Source of the DNA: Providencia sp. R33
Lineage (GTDB): Bacteria; Pseudomonadota; Gammaproteobacteria; Enterobacterales; Enterobacteriaceae
DNA: 64,000 nt
Direction of reading: 5' to 3'
Assembly: GCF_019343475.1 (NCBI RefSeq)
Contig: NZ_CP072453.1
Location: 4,092,001 to 4,156,000 of the forward strand
This document shows positions 25,003-35,486 of this stretch, one piece after another. The notes beneath the pieces were generated by a model. The model was not told the origin of the DNA. It made no database searches and saw nothing but the letters and a program-made list of their open reading frames with translations. Each line of letters starts with the position of its first letter. Position 1 is the first letter of the stretch. The position numbers were made by a program, and so were the translations under genes.

Positions 25003-28000
25003 ATGGTTTACTCCTATACCGAGAAAAAACGTATTCGTAAGGACTTTGGTAAACGTCCACAAGTTTTGGATATACCTTACCTCCTTTCTATCCAACTTGA
25101 CTCGTTCCAGAAGTTTATCGAGCAAGATCCTGATGGCCAGAATGGGCTGGAAGCAGCTTTCCGTTCTGTGTTTCCAATTCAGAGCTACAGCGGTAGTGCT
25201 GAACTGCAATATGTCAGCTATCGTTTAGGCGAGCCTGTTTTTGATGTTAAAGAATGTCAAATTCGCGGTGTAACTTATTCTGCTCCTCTGCGTGTTAAAT
25301 TACGTCTCATCGTTTATGAGCGTGAAGCACCAGAAGGCACCGTTAAAGATATCAAAGAACAAGAAGTCTACATGGGTGAAATTCCACTCATGACTGAAAA
25401 CGGAACCTTCGTTATCAACGGTACAGAGCGTGTTATCGTATCTCAGTTACACCGTAGTCCAGGTGTGTTCTTCGATAGCGATAAAGGTAAAACACACTCT
25501 TCAGGTAAAGTGTTATATAACGCACGTATTATTCCTTACCGTGGTTCATGGCTTGATTTCGAATTCGACCCGAAAGATAACCTGTTTGTACGTATTGACC
25601 GTCGCCGTAAATTACCTGCGACCATTATTCTGCGTGCAATGGATTACAATACCGAAGAAATCTTAAATCTGTTCTTCGATAAAACTGTATTCCAAATCCG
25701 TGATAATAAACTGATGATGACGCTGGTTCCTGAGCGTCTGCGTGGTGAAACTGCTTCTTTTGATATCGAAGCGAACGGTAAAGTCTATGTTGAAAAAGGC
25801 CGCCGTATCACTGCACGTCATATTCGTCAGTTAGAAAAAGAAGAAGTTAGCAACATCGAAGTGCCTGTTGAATATATCGCAGGTAAAGTTGTTGCAAGAG
25901 ACTACATCGATGAAAGTACCGGTGAGCTGATTTGTGCAGCGAACATGGAGCTTTCTTTAGACATGTTGGCACGTCTGAGCCAGTCTGGTCATAAAACAAT
26001 CGAAACATTGTTTACCAATGACTTAGACCACGGTGCTTACATTTCTGAAACTATTCGTGTCGACCCAACTAACGACCGTCTGAGTGCATTGGTAGAAATC
26101 TACCGCATGATGCGTCCTGGTGAGCCACCGACCCGTGAAGCGGCAGAAAACCTGTTCGAGAACCTGTTCTTCTCTGAAGACCGTTACGACTTGTCTGCTG
26201 TAGGTCGTATGAAGTTCAACCGTTCACTGAACCGCGATGAAATTGAAGGTTCTGGTATCCTGAGCGAAGAAGACATCATCGAGGTGATGCGCAAGCTCAT
26301 CGATATCCGTAACGGTAAAGGCGAAGTCGATGACATCGACCACTTAGGTAACCGTCGTATTCGTTCCGTTGGTGAGATGGCAGAGAACCAATTCCGTGTC
26401 GGTCTGGTTCGTGTTGAGCGTGCAGTGAAAGAGCGTCTTTCTCTGGGCGACCTCGATGCATTAATGCCACAGGATATGATCAACGCTAAGCCTATTTCAG
26501 CCGCAGTTAAAGAGTTCTTTGGTTCCAGCCAGCTGTCACAATTTATGGACCAGAACAACCCACTGTCTGAAATTACGCACAAACGTCGTATCTCTGCATT
26601 AGGCCCAGGTGGTTTGACTCGTGAACGTGCGGGCTTTGAAGTACGTGACGTACATCCAACTCACTACGGTCGTGTATGTCCAATCGAAACGCCTGAAGGT
26701 CCAAACATCGGTCTGATCAACTCATTATCTGTTTATGCACAGACCAATGAGTACGGTTTCTTAGAAACTCCATACCGTTTAGTTCGTGATGGCTTAGTAA
26801 CTGATGAAATCCACTATCTGTCTGCGATTGAAGAAGGTAACTTCATCATTGCTCAGGCGAACACCGTATTAGGTGAAGATGGTAGCTTTATCGAAGAGTT
26901 AGTCACTTGTCGTAACAAAGGTGAATCAAGCTTATTCAGCCGTGAACAGGTTGAATATATGGACGTTTCGACTCAACAGGTTGTTTCTGTTGGTGCGTCA
27001 CTGATCCCATTCCTTGAACACGATGACGCCAACCGTGCATTGATGGGTGCGAACATGCAACGTCAAGCGGTTCCAACTTTACGTGCTGACAAACCATTAG
27101 TCGGTACAGGTATGGAACGTGCAGTAGCGGTTGACTCTGGTGTAACGGCTGTTGCAAGACGCGGTGGTTCAGTTCAGTACGTTGATGCTTCTCGTATCGT
27201 TATCAAAGTTAACGAAGATGAGATGTATCCAGGCGAAGCTGGAATCGACATTTATAACCTGACTAAATATACCCGTTCTAACCAGAACACCTGTATTAGC
27301 CAGATGCCTTGCGTATCTTTAGGTGAGCCAGTTGAACGTGGTGACGTGTTAGCAGATGGTCCTTCAACAGACCTCGGCGAATTAGCACTGGGTCAAAACA
27401 TGCGCGTGGCATTCATGCCATGGAATGGTTATAACTTCGAAGACTCCATCTTAGTTTCTGAGCGTGTTGTTCAAGAAGACCGTTTCACAACGATCCATAT
27501 TCAGGAACTCTCTTGTGTGTCTCGTGACACCAAATTAGGGCCTGAAGAAATCACTGCGGATATTCCAAACGTCGGTGAAGCTGCACTTTCTAAACTGGAT
27601 GAATCCGGTATCGTTTATATCGGTGCAGAAGTGAAAGGCGGCGACATTCTGGTTGGTAAAGTAACACCGAAAGGTGAAACTCAGTTAACCCCAGAAGAGA
27701 AACTGCTGCGTGCTATCTTCGGTGAAAAAGCGTCAGACGTTAAAGACTCTTCTTTACGTGTTCCTAACGGTGTTTCTGGTACGGTTATCGACGTACAAGT
27801 ATTTACCCGTGATGGCGTAGAGAAAGACAAACGTGCATTAGAGATCGAAGAAACTCAGTTACGTGATGCGAAGAAAGACTTAACAGAAGAGCTGCGTATT
27901 TTCGAAGCTGGCCTGTTTGCTCGTATTCGTTCTGTACTGGTTAACGGCGGAATTGAAGCTGAAAAACTGGACAAACTGCCTCGCGATCGTTGGTTAGAGT

Positions 28001-29031
28001 TATCTTTAGCTGATGAAGAGAAGCAAAACCAGTTAGAGCAATTAGCTGAACAGTATGACGAACTGAAATCTGAGTTCGAGAAAAAACTCGATGCTAAACG
28101 TCGTAAGATTACCCAAGGTGATGATCTGGCACCTGGCGTACTGAAAATTGTTAAGGTTTATCTGGCTGTTAAACGTCAGATCCAACCGGGTGATAAAATG
28201 GCGGGTCGCCATGGTAACAAAGGTGTTATCTCAAAAATCAACCCAGTTGAAGACATGCCTTACGATGAAAACGGTAACCCAGTTGACATCGTTCTGAACC
28301 CACTGGGCGTACCATCACGTATGAACATCGGTCAGATTTTGGAAACCCACTTAGGGATGGCAGCAAAAGGTATTGGTGAGAAAATCAATGCTATGCTTAA
28401 ACAGCATGAAGAAGTTGCCAAACTGCGTGAGTTTATCCAAAAAGCGTACGATTTAGGTGATGACCCACGCCAGAAAGTTGACTTGAACACTTTCTCTGAC
28501 GAAGAAGTTATGCGTTTGGCTGAGAACCTGAAAAAAGGTATGCCAATTGCGACACCAGTGTTTGATGGTGCGAAAGAGAAAGAAATCAAAGAACTGCTGA
28601 AACTGGGCGGTCTGCCAACTTCAGGTCAGATTACATTATTCGATGGTCGTACTGGCGAGCGTTTTGAACGTCAAGTTACCGTTGGCTACATGTACATGCT
28701 GAAACTGAACCACTTGGTTGACGATAAGATGCACGCCCGTTCAACAGGTTCTTACAGCTTGGTTACTCAGCAACCGCTGGGTGGTAAAGCGCAGTTCGGT
28801 GGTCAGCGTTTCGGGGAGATGGAAGTGTGGGCACTAGAAGCATACGGTGCAGCCTATACTCTTCAAGAAATGCTTACAGTTAAATCGGATGACGTTAACG
28901 GCCGTACGAAGATGTATAAAAACATCGTCGATGGCAGCCATCAGATGGAACCTGGCATGCCGGAATCTTTCAACGTATTGCTGAAAGAAATCCGCTCACT
29001 GGGTATCAACATCGAGCTGGAAGACGAGTAA
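25003..29031 (+). CDS. rpoB: DNA-directed RNA polymerase subunit beta
   Basis: A 1342-residue subunit, the same length as E. coli RpoB, forming one side of the active cleft. The rifampicin pocket block around residues 507-534 (SSQLSQFMDQNNPL, then THKRRISALGPGG) carries the wild-type Gln, Asp, His and Ser residues, so no rifampicin-resistance change is encoded. The C-terminal GEMEVWALEAYGAAYTLQEM block is intact. It is co-transcribed with rplJL through the attenuator and with rpoC downstream. Confidence 0.99.
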   Translation: MVYSYTEKKRIRKDFGKRPQVLDIPYLLSIQLDSFQKFIEQDPDGQNGLEAAFRSVFPIQSYSGSAELQYVSYRLGEPVFDVKECQIRGVTYSAPLRVKLRLIVYEREAPEGTVKDIKEQEVYMGEIPLMTENGTFVINGTERVIVSQLHRSPGVFFDSDKGKTHSSGKVLYNARIIPYRGSWLDFEFDPKDNLFVRIDRRRKLPATIILRAMDYNTEEILNLFFDKTVFQIRDNKLMMTLVPERLRGETASFDIEANGKVYVEKGRRITARHIRQLEKEEVSNIEVPVEYIAGKVVARDYIDESTGELICAANMELSLDMLARLSQSGHKTIETLFTNDLDHGAYISETIRVDPTNDRLSALVEIYRMMRPGEPPTREAAENLFENLFFSEDRYDLSAVGRMKFNRSLNRDEIEGSGILSEEDIIEVMRKLIDIRNGKGEVDDIDHLGNRRIRSVGEMAENQFRVGLVRVERAVKERLSLGDLDALMPQDMINAKPISAAVKEFFGSSQLSQFMDQNNPLSEITHKRRISALGPGGLTRERAGFEVRDVHPTHYGRVCPIETPEGPNIGLINSLSVYAQTNEYGFLETPYRLVRDGLVTDEIHYLSAIEEGNFIIAQANTVLGEDGSFIEELVTCRNKGESSLFSREQVEYMDVSTQQVVSVGASLIPFLEHDDANRALMGANMQRQAVPTLRADKPLVGTGMERAVAVDSGVTAVARRGGSVQYVDASRIVIKVNEDEMYPGEAGIDIYNLTKYTRSNQNTCISQMPCVSLGEPVERGDVLADGPSTDLGELALGQNMRVAFMPWNGYNFEDSILVSERVVQEDRFTTIHIQELSCVSRDTKLGPEEITADIPNVGEAALSKLDESGIVYIGAEVKGGDILVGKVTPKGETQLTPEEKLLRAIFGEKASDVKDSSLRVPNGVSGTVIDVQVFTRDGVEKDKRALEIEETQLRDAKKDLTEELRIFEAGLFARIRSVLVNGGIEAEKLDKLPRDRWLELSLADEEKQNQLEQLAEQYDELKSEFEKKLDAKRRKITQGDDLAPGVLKIVKVYLAVKRQIQPGDKMAGRHGNKGVISKINPVEDMPYDENGNPVDIVLNPLGVPSRMNIGQILETHLGMAAKGIGEKINAMLKQHEEVAKLREFIQKAYDLGDDPRQKVDLNTFSDEEVMRLAENLKKGMPIATPVFDGAKEKEIKELLKLGGLPTSGQITLFDGRTGERFERQVTVGYMYMLKLNHLVDDKMHARSTGSYSLVTQQPLGGKAQFGGQRFGEMEVWALEAYGAAYTLQEMLTVKSDDVNGRTKMYKNIVDGSHQMEPGMPESFNVLLKEIRSLGINIELEDE

Positions 29032-29139
29032 TTCGTTTTGTGCCGGAGGGTTCGCCTTCCGGCCAATGTAAGCACTGGGATTTGGGGAGAGTGGCTTTGA
29101 ACACTCACCTGACAGGTCTAACTCCGACAGGAGCATTTT

Positions 29140-32100
29140 GTGAAAGACTTAATAAAGTTTCTGAAAGCGCAAACCAAGACCGAAGAGTTTGATGCTATCA
29201 AGATTGCTCTGGCATCACCTGATATGATCCGTTCATGGTCATTCGGTGAAGTGAAAAAGCCAGAAACCATTAACTACCGTACGTTCAAACCTGAGCGTGA
29301 TGGTCTTTTCTGTGCGCGTATTTTCGGGCCAGTAAAAGACTACGAATGTCTGTGCGGTAAGTACAAACGTTTAAAACACCGCGGTGTGATTTGTGAGAAG
29401 TGTGGCGTTGAAGTTACACAGACCAAAGTCCGTCGTGAGCGCATGGGTCACATTGAACTTGCTTCTCCGACTGCACATATTTGGTTCTTAAAATCACTGC
29501 CATCCCGTATCGGTTTGCTGCTCGATATGCCACTGCGCGATATCGAACGCGTTCTGTACTTTGAATCATATGTGGTTGTTGAAGGCGGTATGACTAGCCT
29601 TGAGCGCGCACAGATTCTGACAGAAGAGCAATACTTAGATGCGCTGGAAGAATTCGGTGACGAATTTGATGCGAAAATGGGTGCGGAAGCTATCCAAGGC
29701 CTGCTGAAAAACCTCGATCTTGAGAACGAGTGTGAAACGCTGCGCGAAGAGTTAAACGAAACTAACTCTGAAACTAAGCGTAAAAAGCTGACCAAACGTA
29801 TCAAACTGCTGGAAGCGTTTATTCAATCTGGTAACAAACCAGAGTGGATGATCTTAAACGTGCTGCCAGTATTACCACCGGATCTGCGTCCATTAGTTCC
29901 ACTCGATGGTGGCCGTTTCGCTACGTCGGATCTGAACGATCTGTATCGTCGCGTGATCAACCGTAATAACCGTCTGAAACGCCTTCTGGATCTGGCTGCG
30001 CCAGACATCATCGTACGTAACGAAAAACGTATGTTGCAAGAAGCGGTTGATGCGTTGTTAGATAACGGTCGTCGTGGTCGTGCTATCACAGGTTCTAACA
30101 AACGTCCTCTGAAATCTTTGGCAGATATGATCAAAGGTAAACAAGGTCGTTTCCGTCAGAACTTACTTGGTAAGCGTGTTGACTACTCAGGTCGTTCTGT
30201 TATCACCGTAGGTCCATACCTGCGTCTGCATCAGTGCGGTCTGCCGAAGAAAATGGCTCTTGAGTTATTCAAACCATTTATCTATGGCAAATTAGAATTA
30301 CGTGGTCTGGCAACAACCATCAAAGCTGCGAAGAAAATGGTTGAGCGCGAAGAAGCCGTTGTTTGGGATATCTTGGATGAAGTTATCCGCGAACACCCAG
30401 TCATGCTGAACCGTGCACCAACACTTCACCGTCTGGGTATTCAAGCGTTCGAACCAATTTTGATCGAAGGTAAAGCTATCCAATTGCACCCACTCGTTTG
30501 TGCGGCATACAACGCCGACTTCGATGGAGACCAAATGGCGGTACACGTTCCTTTGACTCTGGAAGCTCAGTTAGAAGCACGTGCGTTGATGATGTCAACT
30601 AACAACATCCTGTCACCTGCAAGTGGTGAGCCTATCATCGTTCCTTCACAGGACGTTGTATTGGGTCTCTACTACATGACGCGTGACTGCGTAAACGCGA
30701 AAGGCGAGGGCATGGTATTAGCCGGTCCTAAAGAAGCTGAGCGTGTTTACCGTTCAGGTCATGCTTCACTGCATGCCCGCGTTAAAGTCCGTATCACTGA
30801 AGAAGTAAAAGATTCGGAAGGTAACATCACTATCAACACGGGGTTAGTTGATACCACGGTTGGTCGTGCAATTTTATGGATGATCGTACCAAAAGGTCTG
30901 CCTTACGCGCTGGTTAACCAAGCGTTAGGTAAGAAAGCGATCTCTAAAATGCTGAACACCTGTTACCGTGTTCTGGGCCTGAAGCCTACGGTTATTTTTG
31001 CTGACCAAATCATGTATACCGGATTTGCCTATGCGGCACGTTCAGGTGCATCAGTTGGTATCGACGATATGGTTATTCCAGAGAAAAAAGCTGGGATCAT
31101 CGCCGAAGCAGAAGCAGAAGTGGCAGAAATTCAGGAACAGTTCCAGTCTGGTCTGGTTACAGCAGGCGAACGTTACAACAAAGTTATCGATATCTGGGCA
31201 GCGGCAAACGAACGTGTTGCTAAAGCGATGATGGAAAACTTGTCAACTGAATCCGTTATCAACCGTGATGGCGTCGAAGAACAACAAGTTTCTTTCAACA
31301 GTATCTTTATGATGGCCGACTCCGGTGCTCGTGGTTCCGCCGCTCAGATTCGTCAGTTGGCGGGTATGCGTGGTCTGATGGCTAAGCCAGATGGCTCCAT
31401 CATCGAAACACCAATCACGGCAAACTTCCGTGAAGGTCTGAACGTTCTCCAGTACTTTATTTCAACGCACGGTGCGCGTAAAGGTCTTGCCGATACCGCA
31501 TTGAAAACAGCGAACTCCGGTTATCTGACTCGTCGTTTAGTCGACGTTGCACAGGACTTGGTTGTTACTGAAGACGACTGTGGAACTCACGAAGGTATCC
31601 TGATGACTCCGGTTATCGAGGGTGGCGACGTTAAAGAACCACTGCGTGAGCGTGTACTGGGTCGTGTGACTGCTGAAGATATCCTGATCCCAGGTACAGC
31701 GGACATTCTGGTTCCACGTAACACTCTGCTTCACGAAAAACTGTGTGACCTGTTAGAAGCTAACTCCGTCGACAGCGTGAAAGTGCGTTCAGTTGTAAGC
31801 TGTGAAACAGACTTCGGTGTGTGTGCTCACTGTTATGGTCGTGACCTTGCTCGTGGTCATATCATTAACAAAGGTGAAGCTATCGGTGTTATCGCGGCAC
31901 AGTCAATCGGTGAGCCGGGTACACAGTTAACGATGCGTACGTTCCACATCGGTGGTGCGGCATCTCGTGCGGCAGCTGAATCTAGCATCCAAGTACGTAA
32001 CACAGGTACGCTGAAACTGTTCAACGCGAAATACGTGACGAACTCAGAAGGCAAACTGGTTATTACTTCACGTAATACTGAACTGCGTCTGATTGACGAA

Positions 32101-33363
32101 TTCGGTCGTACGAAAGAAAGCTACAAAGTTCCTTACGGTGCGCACCTGTCTAAAGGTGATGGCGCTGCGGTAACGGGTGGCGAAACTGTTGCGAACTGGG
32201 ATCCACATACCATGCCAGTCGTCAGTGAAGTTTCTGGTTTCATCAGCTTCTCTGACATGCTTGATGGTCAAACAATGACGCGTCAGACTGATGAATTAAC
32301 CGGTCTGTCTTCAATCGTTGTTCTGGATTCTGCGGAACGTACCAGTGGTGGTAAAGACCTGCGTCCTGCTCTGCGTGTTATTGACGCAAATGGTAACGAT
32401 GTACTTATCCCTAACACAGACATGCCAACCCAGTACTTCTTACCGGGTAAAGCAATTGTTCAGTTAGACGATGGCGTTGCTATTAATGCGGGTGATACTT
32501 TAGCGCGTATTCCACAAGAATCTGTGGGTACGAAAGATATCACGGGTGGTCTGCCACGCGTAGCTGACTTGTTCGAAGCACGTCGTCCGAAAGAGCCTGC
32601 AATCTTGGCTGAAATCAGCGGTATTATCTCGTTTGGTAAAGAAACCAAAGGGAAACGTCGTCTGGTTATCACCCCATTAGATGGTAGCGATCCGTACGAA
32701 GAGATGATCCCTAAATGGCGTCAGCTCAACGTGTTCGAAGGTGAGATCGTTGAACGCGGTGACGTTGTTTCTGATGGTCCAGAATCTCCACATGATATTC
32801 TGCGTCTGCGTGGTGTCCATGCTGTTACGCGTTATATCACGAACGAGGTTCAGGAAGTTTACCGCTTACAAGGCGTTAAGATAAACGATAAACACATCGA
32901 AGTTATCGTTCGTCAGATGCTGCGTAAAGTAACAATCGCGGATGCAGGAAGTTCTGAATTCCTCGAAGGTGAACAAGTCGAGTACTCACGTGTTAAAGTT
33001 TCTAACCGTAAACTGGAAGTTGAAGGTAAAATTCCAGCCAATTACGCACGCGACCTGTTGGGTATCACTAAAGCATCTCTGGCAACAGAGTCCTTTATCT
33101 CAGCAGCATCGTTCCAAGAAACAACACGCGTACTGACAGAAGCAGCGGTAGCAGGTAAACGTGATGAACTGCGTGGTCTGAAAGAAAACGTTATTGTTGG
33201 ACGTCTGATCCCAGCTGGTACTGGTTTTGCGTATCACCAAGACCGTATCCGTCGCCGTCATCTGAACGACGTTGTGGAAGCTCCACAAGTTAGCGCAGAT
33301 GAAGCAACAGCGAACTTAGCTGAACTGTTAAATGCAGGTTTCACGAGTGATAACCAGAACTAA
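29140..33363 (+). CDS. rpoC: DNA-directed RNA polymerase subunit beta'
   Basis: A 1407-residue subunit, the E. coli length. The N-terminal zinc site CLCGKYKR...CEKCG (about 70-88), the catalytic NADFDGDQM (about 458-466) that holds the Mg2+ ions, and the second zinc site (Cys residues in VVSCETDFGVCAHCYG) are all present. The start is GTG at 29140 behind CAGGAG. Trigger loop and bridge helix regions are uninterrupted. Confidence 0.99.
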   Translation: MKDLIKFLKAQTKTEEFDAIKIALASPDMIRSWSFGEVKKPETINYRTFKPERDGLFCARIFGPVKDYECLCGKYKRLKHRGVICEKCGVEVTQTKVRRERMGHIELASPTAHIWFLKSLPSRIGLLLDMPLRDIERVLYFESYVVVEGGMTSLERAQILTEEQYLDALEEFGDEFDAKMGAEAIQGLLKNLDLENECETLREELNETNSETKRKKLTKRIKLLEAFIQSGNKPEWMILNVLPVLPPDLRPLVPLDGGRFATSDLNDLYRRVINRNNRLKRLLDLAAPDIIVRNEKRMLQEAVDALLDNGRRGRAITGSNKRPLKSLADMIKGKQGRFRQNLLGKRVDYSGRSVITVGPYLRLHQCGLPKKMALELFKPFIYGKLELRGLATTIKAAKKMVEREEAVVWDILDEVIREHPVMLNRAPTLHRLGIQAFEPILIEGKAIQLHPLVCAAYNADFDGDQMAVHVPLTLEAQLEARALMMSTNNILSPASGEPIIVPSQDVVLGLYYMTRDCVNAKGEGMVLAGPKEAERVYRSGHASLHARVKVRITEEVKDSEGNITINTGLVDTTVGRAILWMIVPKGLPYALVNQALGKKAISKMLNTCYRVLGLKPTVIFADQIMYTGFAYAARSGASVGIDDMVIPEKKAGIIAEAEAEVAEIQEQFQSGLVTAGERYNKVIDIWAAANERVAKAMMENLSTESVINRDGVEEQQVSFNSIFMMADSGARGSAAQIRQLAGMRGLMAKPDGSIIETPITANFREGLNVLQYFISTHGARKGLADTALKTANSGYLTRRLVDVAQDLVVTEDDCGTHEGILMTPVIEGGDVKEPLRERVLGRVTAEDILIPGTADILVPRNTLLHEKLCDLLEANSVDSVKVRSVVSCETDFGVCAHCYGRDLARGHIINKGEAIGVIAAQSIGEPGTQLTMRTFHIGGAASRAAAESSIQVRNTGTLKLFNAKYVTNSEGKLVITSRNTELRLIDEFGRTKESYKVPYGAHLSKGDGAAVTGGETVANWDPHTMPVVSEVSGFISFSDMLDGQTMTRQTDELTGLSSIVVLDSAERTSGGKDLRPALRVIDANGNDVLIPNTDMPTQYFLPGKAIVQLDDGVAINAGDTLARIPQESVGTKDITGGLPRVADLFEARRPKEPAILAEISGIISFGKETKGKRRLVITPLDGSDPYEEMIPKWRQLNVFEGEIVERGDVVSDGPESPHDILRLRGVHAVTRYITNEVQEVYRLQGVKINDKHIEVIVRQMLRKVTIADAGSSEFLEGEQVEYSRVKVSNRKLEVEGKIPANYARDLLGITKASLATESFISAASFQETTRVLTEAAVAGKRDELRGLKENVIVGRLIPAGTGFAYHQDRIRRRHLNDVVEAPQVSADEATANLAELLNAGFTSDNQN

Positions 33364-33391
33364 TTTCTGATATCCAAGTGTATCTTGATAG

Positions 33392-33421
33392 AAACCGGTG
33401 TCGTAAGGCGCCGGTTTTTTT
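33392..33421 (+). terminator. rpoBC terminator
   Basis: AAACCGG...CCGGTTTTTTT hairpin with a GTAAG-type loop, 29 nt after rpoC, matching the position of the strong terminator at the end of the rpoBC unit. Confidence 0.88.
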
Positions 33422-33440
33422 ATGAGTAATGGAAATAAGT

Positions 33441-33950
33441 TTATCTATTACTAAGTAATGATATCGGTACGGTGACTCTTCGATTTTCTTGTTTTTCCTC
33501 CCAGCTTTTCATATCGAACATCCATAAATTTTCAACAGTGATTTCATAAAAGCGCGAATGGCCATTACCACTTAACTCATCAAGTGGAATTCGAGCACTA
33601 TTGGTTGAAACTTCATCAAAGGGAGATTGGGGGTAAAATTCATCCAATGCTTCCTCACATTCCATCGCGGATAGCTCACGTGCTTTCCCAGTAAATTGCA
33701 TTCCATCAAGGCCAAACTGTAGCATTTCAGGCAATGAGTGATTAAATAATGATCCACTGACCTTTTCGTTTTGTTGGATATTTTTAGAATGCTTAGCTTG
33801 CCGAGATGAAAACCAAATAAAGCGTAGCGGGTTTAATTTAACGCAATGTTCGACGGTTGATGCCCAAGGTAATTGGTCATCACCTTGTGTGGCGAGTGTT
33901 AAAAAGCGGGTGTTTTGCAGTAATAACAAACTGCGCGTTTTTAAATTCAT
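33441..33950 (-). CDS. Pyridoxamine 5'-phosphate oxidase-like split-barrel protein
   Basis: A 169-residue protein of the FMN-binding split-barrel (PNPOx-like) superfamily: N-terminal NTRFLTLATQGDDQLPWAS strand pair, FIWFSSRQAKHSKNIQQNEKVSGSLF (the usual substrate/flavin strand) and LDGMQFTGKARELS. Such small members bind flavin or haem and often have no known substrate. Convergent with rpoC. It is not pdxH, which is longer and has a different C-terminus. Precise function unknown. Confidence 0.75.
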   Translation of the reverse strand: MNLKTRSLLLLQNTRFLTLATQGDDQLPWASTVEHCVKLNPLRFIWFSSRQAKHSKNIQQNEKVSGSLFNHSLPEMLQFGLDGMQFTGKARELSAMECEEALDEFYPQSPFDEVSTNSARIPLDELSGNGHSRFYEITVENLWMFDMKSWEEKQENRRVTVPISLLSNR

Positions 33951-34457
33951 ATTGAGTCCTTTTATGAAAAATGGAATTAAAATTATTTAATTTTGAAAGT
34001 GTAATAAGAAGAATATGAAGAAATTGAATATAAGGAAGTGATAGAGTTTACATAATGTCTAAGTTGCCATTTTATTGAGTTGTTATAAATTTCAAAAGGT
34101 TGATTGAATTTTTTCATTTTTATCTATGGGTAGTCACTGGTGAGATCAATTGTTTGTTTTTATGATGTTAGCCATTGGGTTAGGTTATTATTTTTGTTGG
34201 TTATTCTTGTTTTTTATTTAAGTAGCATAAAAAAGTTGAAGCAATATAAAGGTTAATCTCGTAATAATAAACTTGATGTTTTATTAGTGTTTGTTAAAAA
34301 AAATTATCCATTTAATTATAAAAACCACTTTTAATTTTTATGGGAAGAAGATGAATTAAAATAAGTGATAATAAATTACCTCGATAAAAACATGAGGTAA
34401 TAATTTATGAAATCACTATTAGGTATATTTTTATTTAAAATTTAAAAGGAATATTAA
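33951..34457. other. Very AT-rich intergenic region
   Basis: About 500 nt, strongly AT-rich, between two divergent genes. It must contain the promoters of the PNPOx-like gene and of the VWA gene. No ORF, repeat or RNA gene seen. The base bias contrasts with the neighbouring rpoBC block. Confidence 0.4.
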
Positions 34458-35417
34458 ATGGATAAAGATGTTGTAAACAACCAAATTGATAATGATATGA
34501 CCAATCCTGTTATAAATTCGAACCTTCCTGTGAACTCACTTGGTGCGATAGCCACCTCTCAAATTGTGACGGGTAGTGGCTCTATTGCATTGGATTTAGT
34601 TGTTATTATTGATACCAGTGGATCAATGTCGGATGAATCTAGCGATTTGAGTCAGCAAATCGATGCTGCGATTGAAAAAGCATCAGCAGAATGCCCCTCA
34701 CAGCTACGCGCTACGTTTTTAGGTATTCAAGGAACGTGGGATAAAACTAAGTTTGATCAATCAGTGAGTGATTATTTAACGGCCTTGGGTGTTAGCCAAG
34801 GCAGTTTACAAGCAAGGCAGCCTTTTAAAGAGGCTGATGGCATTGACCATGCCGGTAACAAAGAGGATTTGTGCCGTGCAGTCATTGATGTCAGTAACTA
34901 TTTTGATTGGCGTGACAATGCACGCCGCGCGATTTTTGTGTTGGGAGATGAAGGTTTAGAGGGCGGGGGAGGGACGTTAACCAGTGCGGCAGTACTGAAA
35001 AATAATGAAGCGATTACCGTTGCACAAAATGCCCACGTCAAAGTGTATACCTACCAAGGGACACCGAATGATGACCCGTCAAATATTGACCGCTTCCCAA
35101 CCTTGGGTGACCGTGACAAAGTCACAAAAGAATACGAGCGCCTAGCAGTACAAACGGGAGGACGTTCATACATTTATACCACTGGGATCGCGAATTTCAC
35201 GTTAGTCTTACAGGAAATTTTATGCGATAGCTTAACGCCTCCAGGGCGTCCGGAAATAGAGAAATCTAGCTGTGCAACAGTTTGTGAGCAACTTCCTTTG
35301 ATTATAGCGACGGTTAATACGTTAGCTGAGATTATCAATAAGACGATTGATGCTTGCTGCTCAAAAGAGCCCGATAAGCACCATGATGTGGTTAAACCTT
35401 GCCAATGTACCCATTGA
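34458..35417 (+). CDS. von Willebrand factor A domain protein, orphan
   Basis: A 319-residue protein with a VWA domain (about 44-255). The MIDAS metal motif DTSGS is at residues 52-56 and a matching LGDEG lies in the later strand, so divalent-metal-dependent ligand binding is likely. The polar N-terminus (1-40) is not a signal peptide and there is no membrane helix. The C-terminal 60 residues contain many cysteines (SSCATVCEQ, DACCSKE, KPCQCTH), possibly a metal or disulfide module. AAAGGA precedes the ATG by 9 nt. No MoxR ATPase or secretion genes are adjacent. Function unknown. Confidence 0.78.
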   Translation: MDKDVVNNQIDNDMTNPVINSNLPVNSLGAIATSQIVTGSGSIALDLVVIIDTSGSMSDESSDLSQQIDAAIEKASAECPSQLRATFLGIQGTWDKTKFDQSVSDYLTALGVSQGSLQARQPFKEADGIDHAGNKEDLCRAVIDVSNYFDWRDNARRAIFVLGDEGLEGGGGTLTSAAVLKNNEAITVAQNAHVKVYTYQGTPNDDPSNIDRFPTLGDRDKVTKEYERLAVQTGGRSYIYTTGIANFTLVLQEILCDSLTPPGRPEIEKSSCATVCEQLPLIIATVNTLAEIINKTIDACCSKEPDKHHDVVKPCQCTH

Positions 35418-35436
35418 TGACTGATTTTTAGACAAA

Positions 35437-35466
35437 AAAAGAGGGATAATCTCCCTCTTTTCTATT
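35437..35466. terminator. Terminator after the VWA gene
   Basis: AAAAGAGGGA pairs with TCCCTCTTTT, followed by CTATTTTT on the plus strand; the A-run on the other side allows use by the convergent DcuC-type gene too. Confidence 0.8.
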
Positions 35467-35486
35467 TTTGCGTATAGCGTTACGGA

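Noticed and set aside
26463..26663. Possible rifampicin-resistance change in rpoB
   Set aside because: All commonly mutated residues of the pocket read as wild type.
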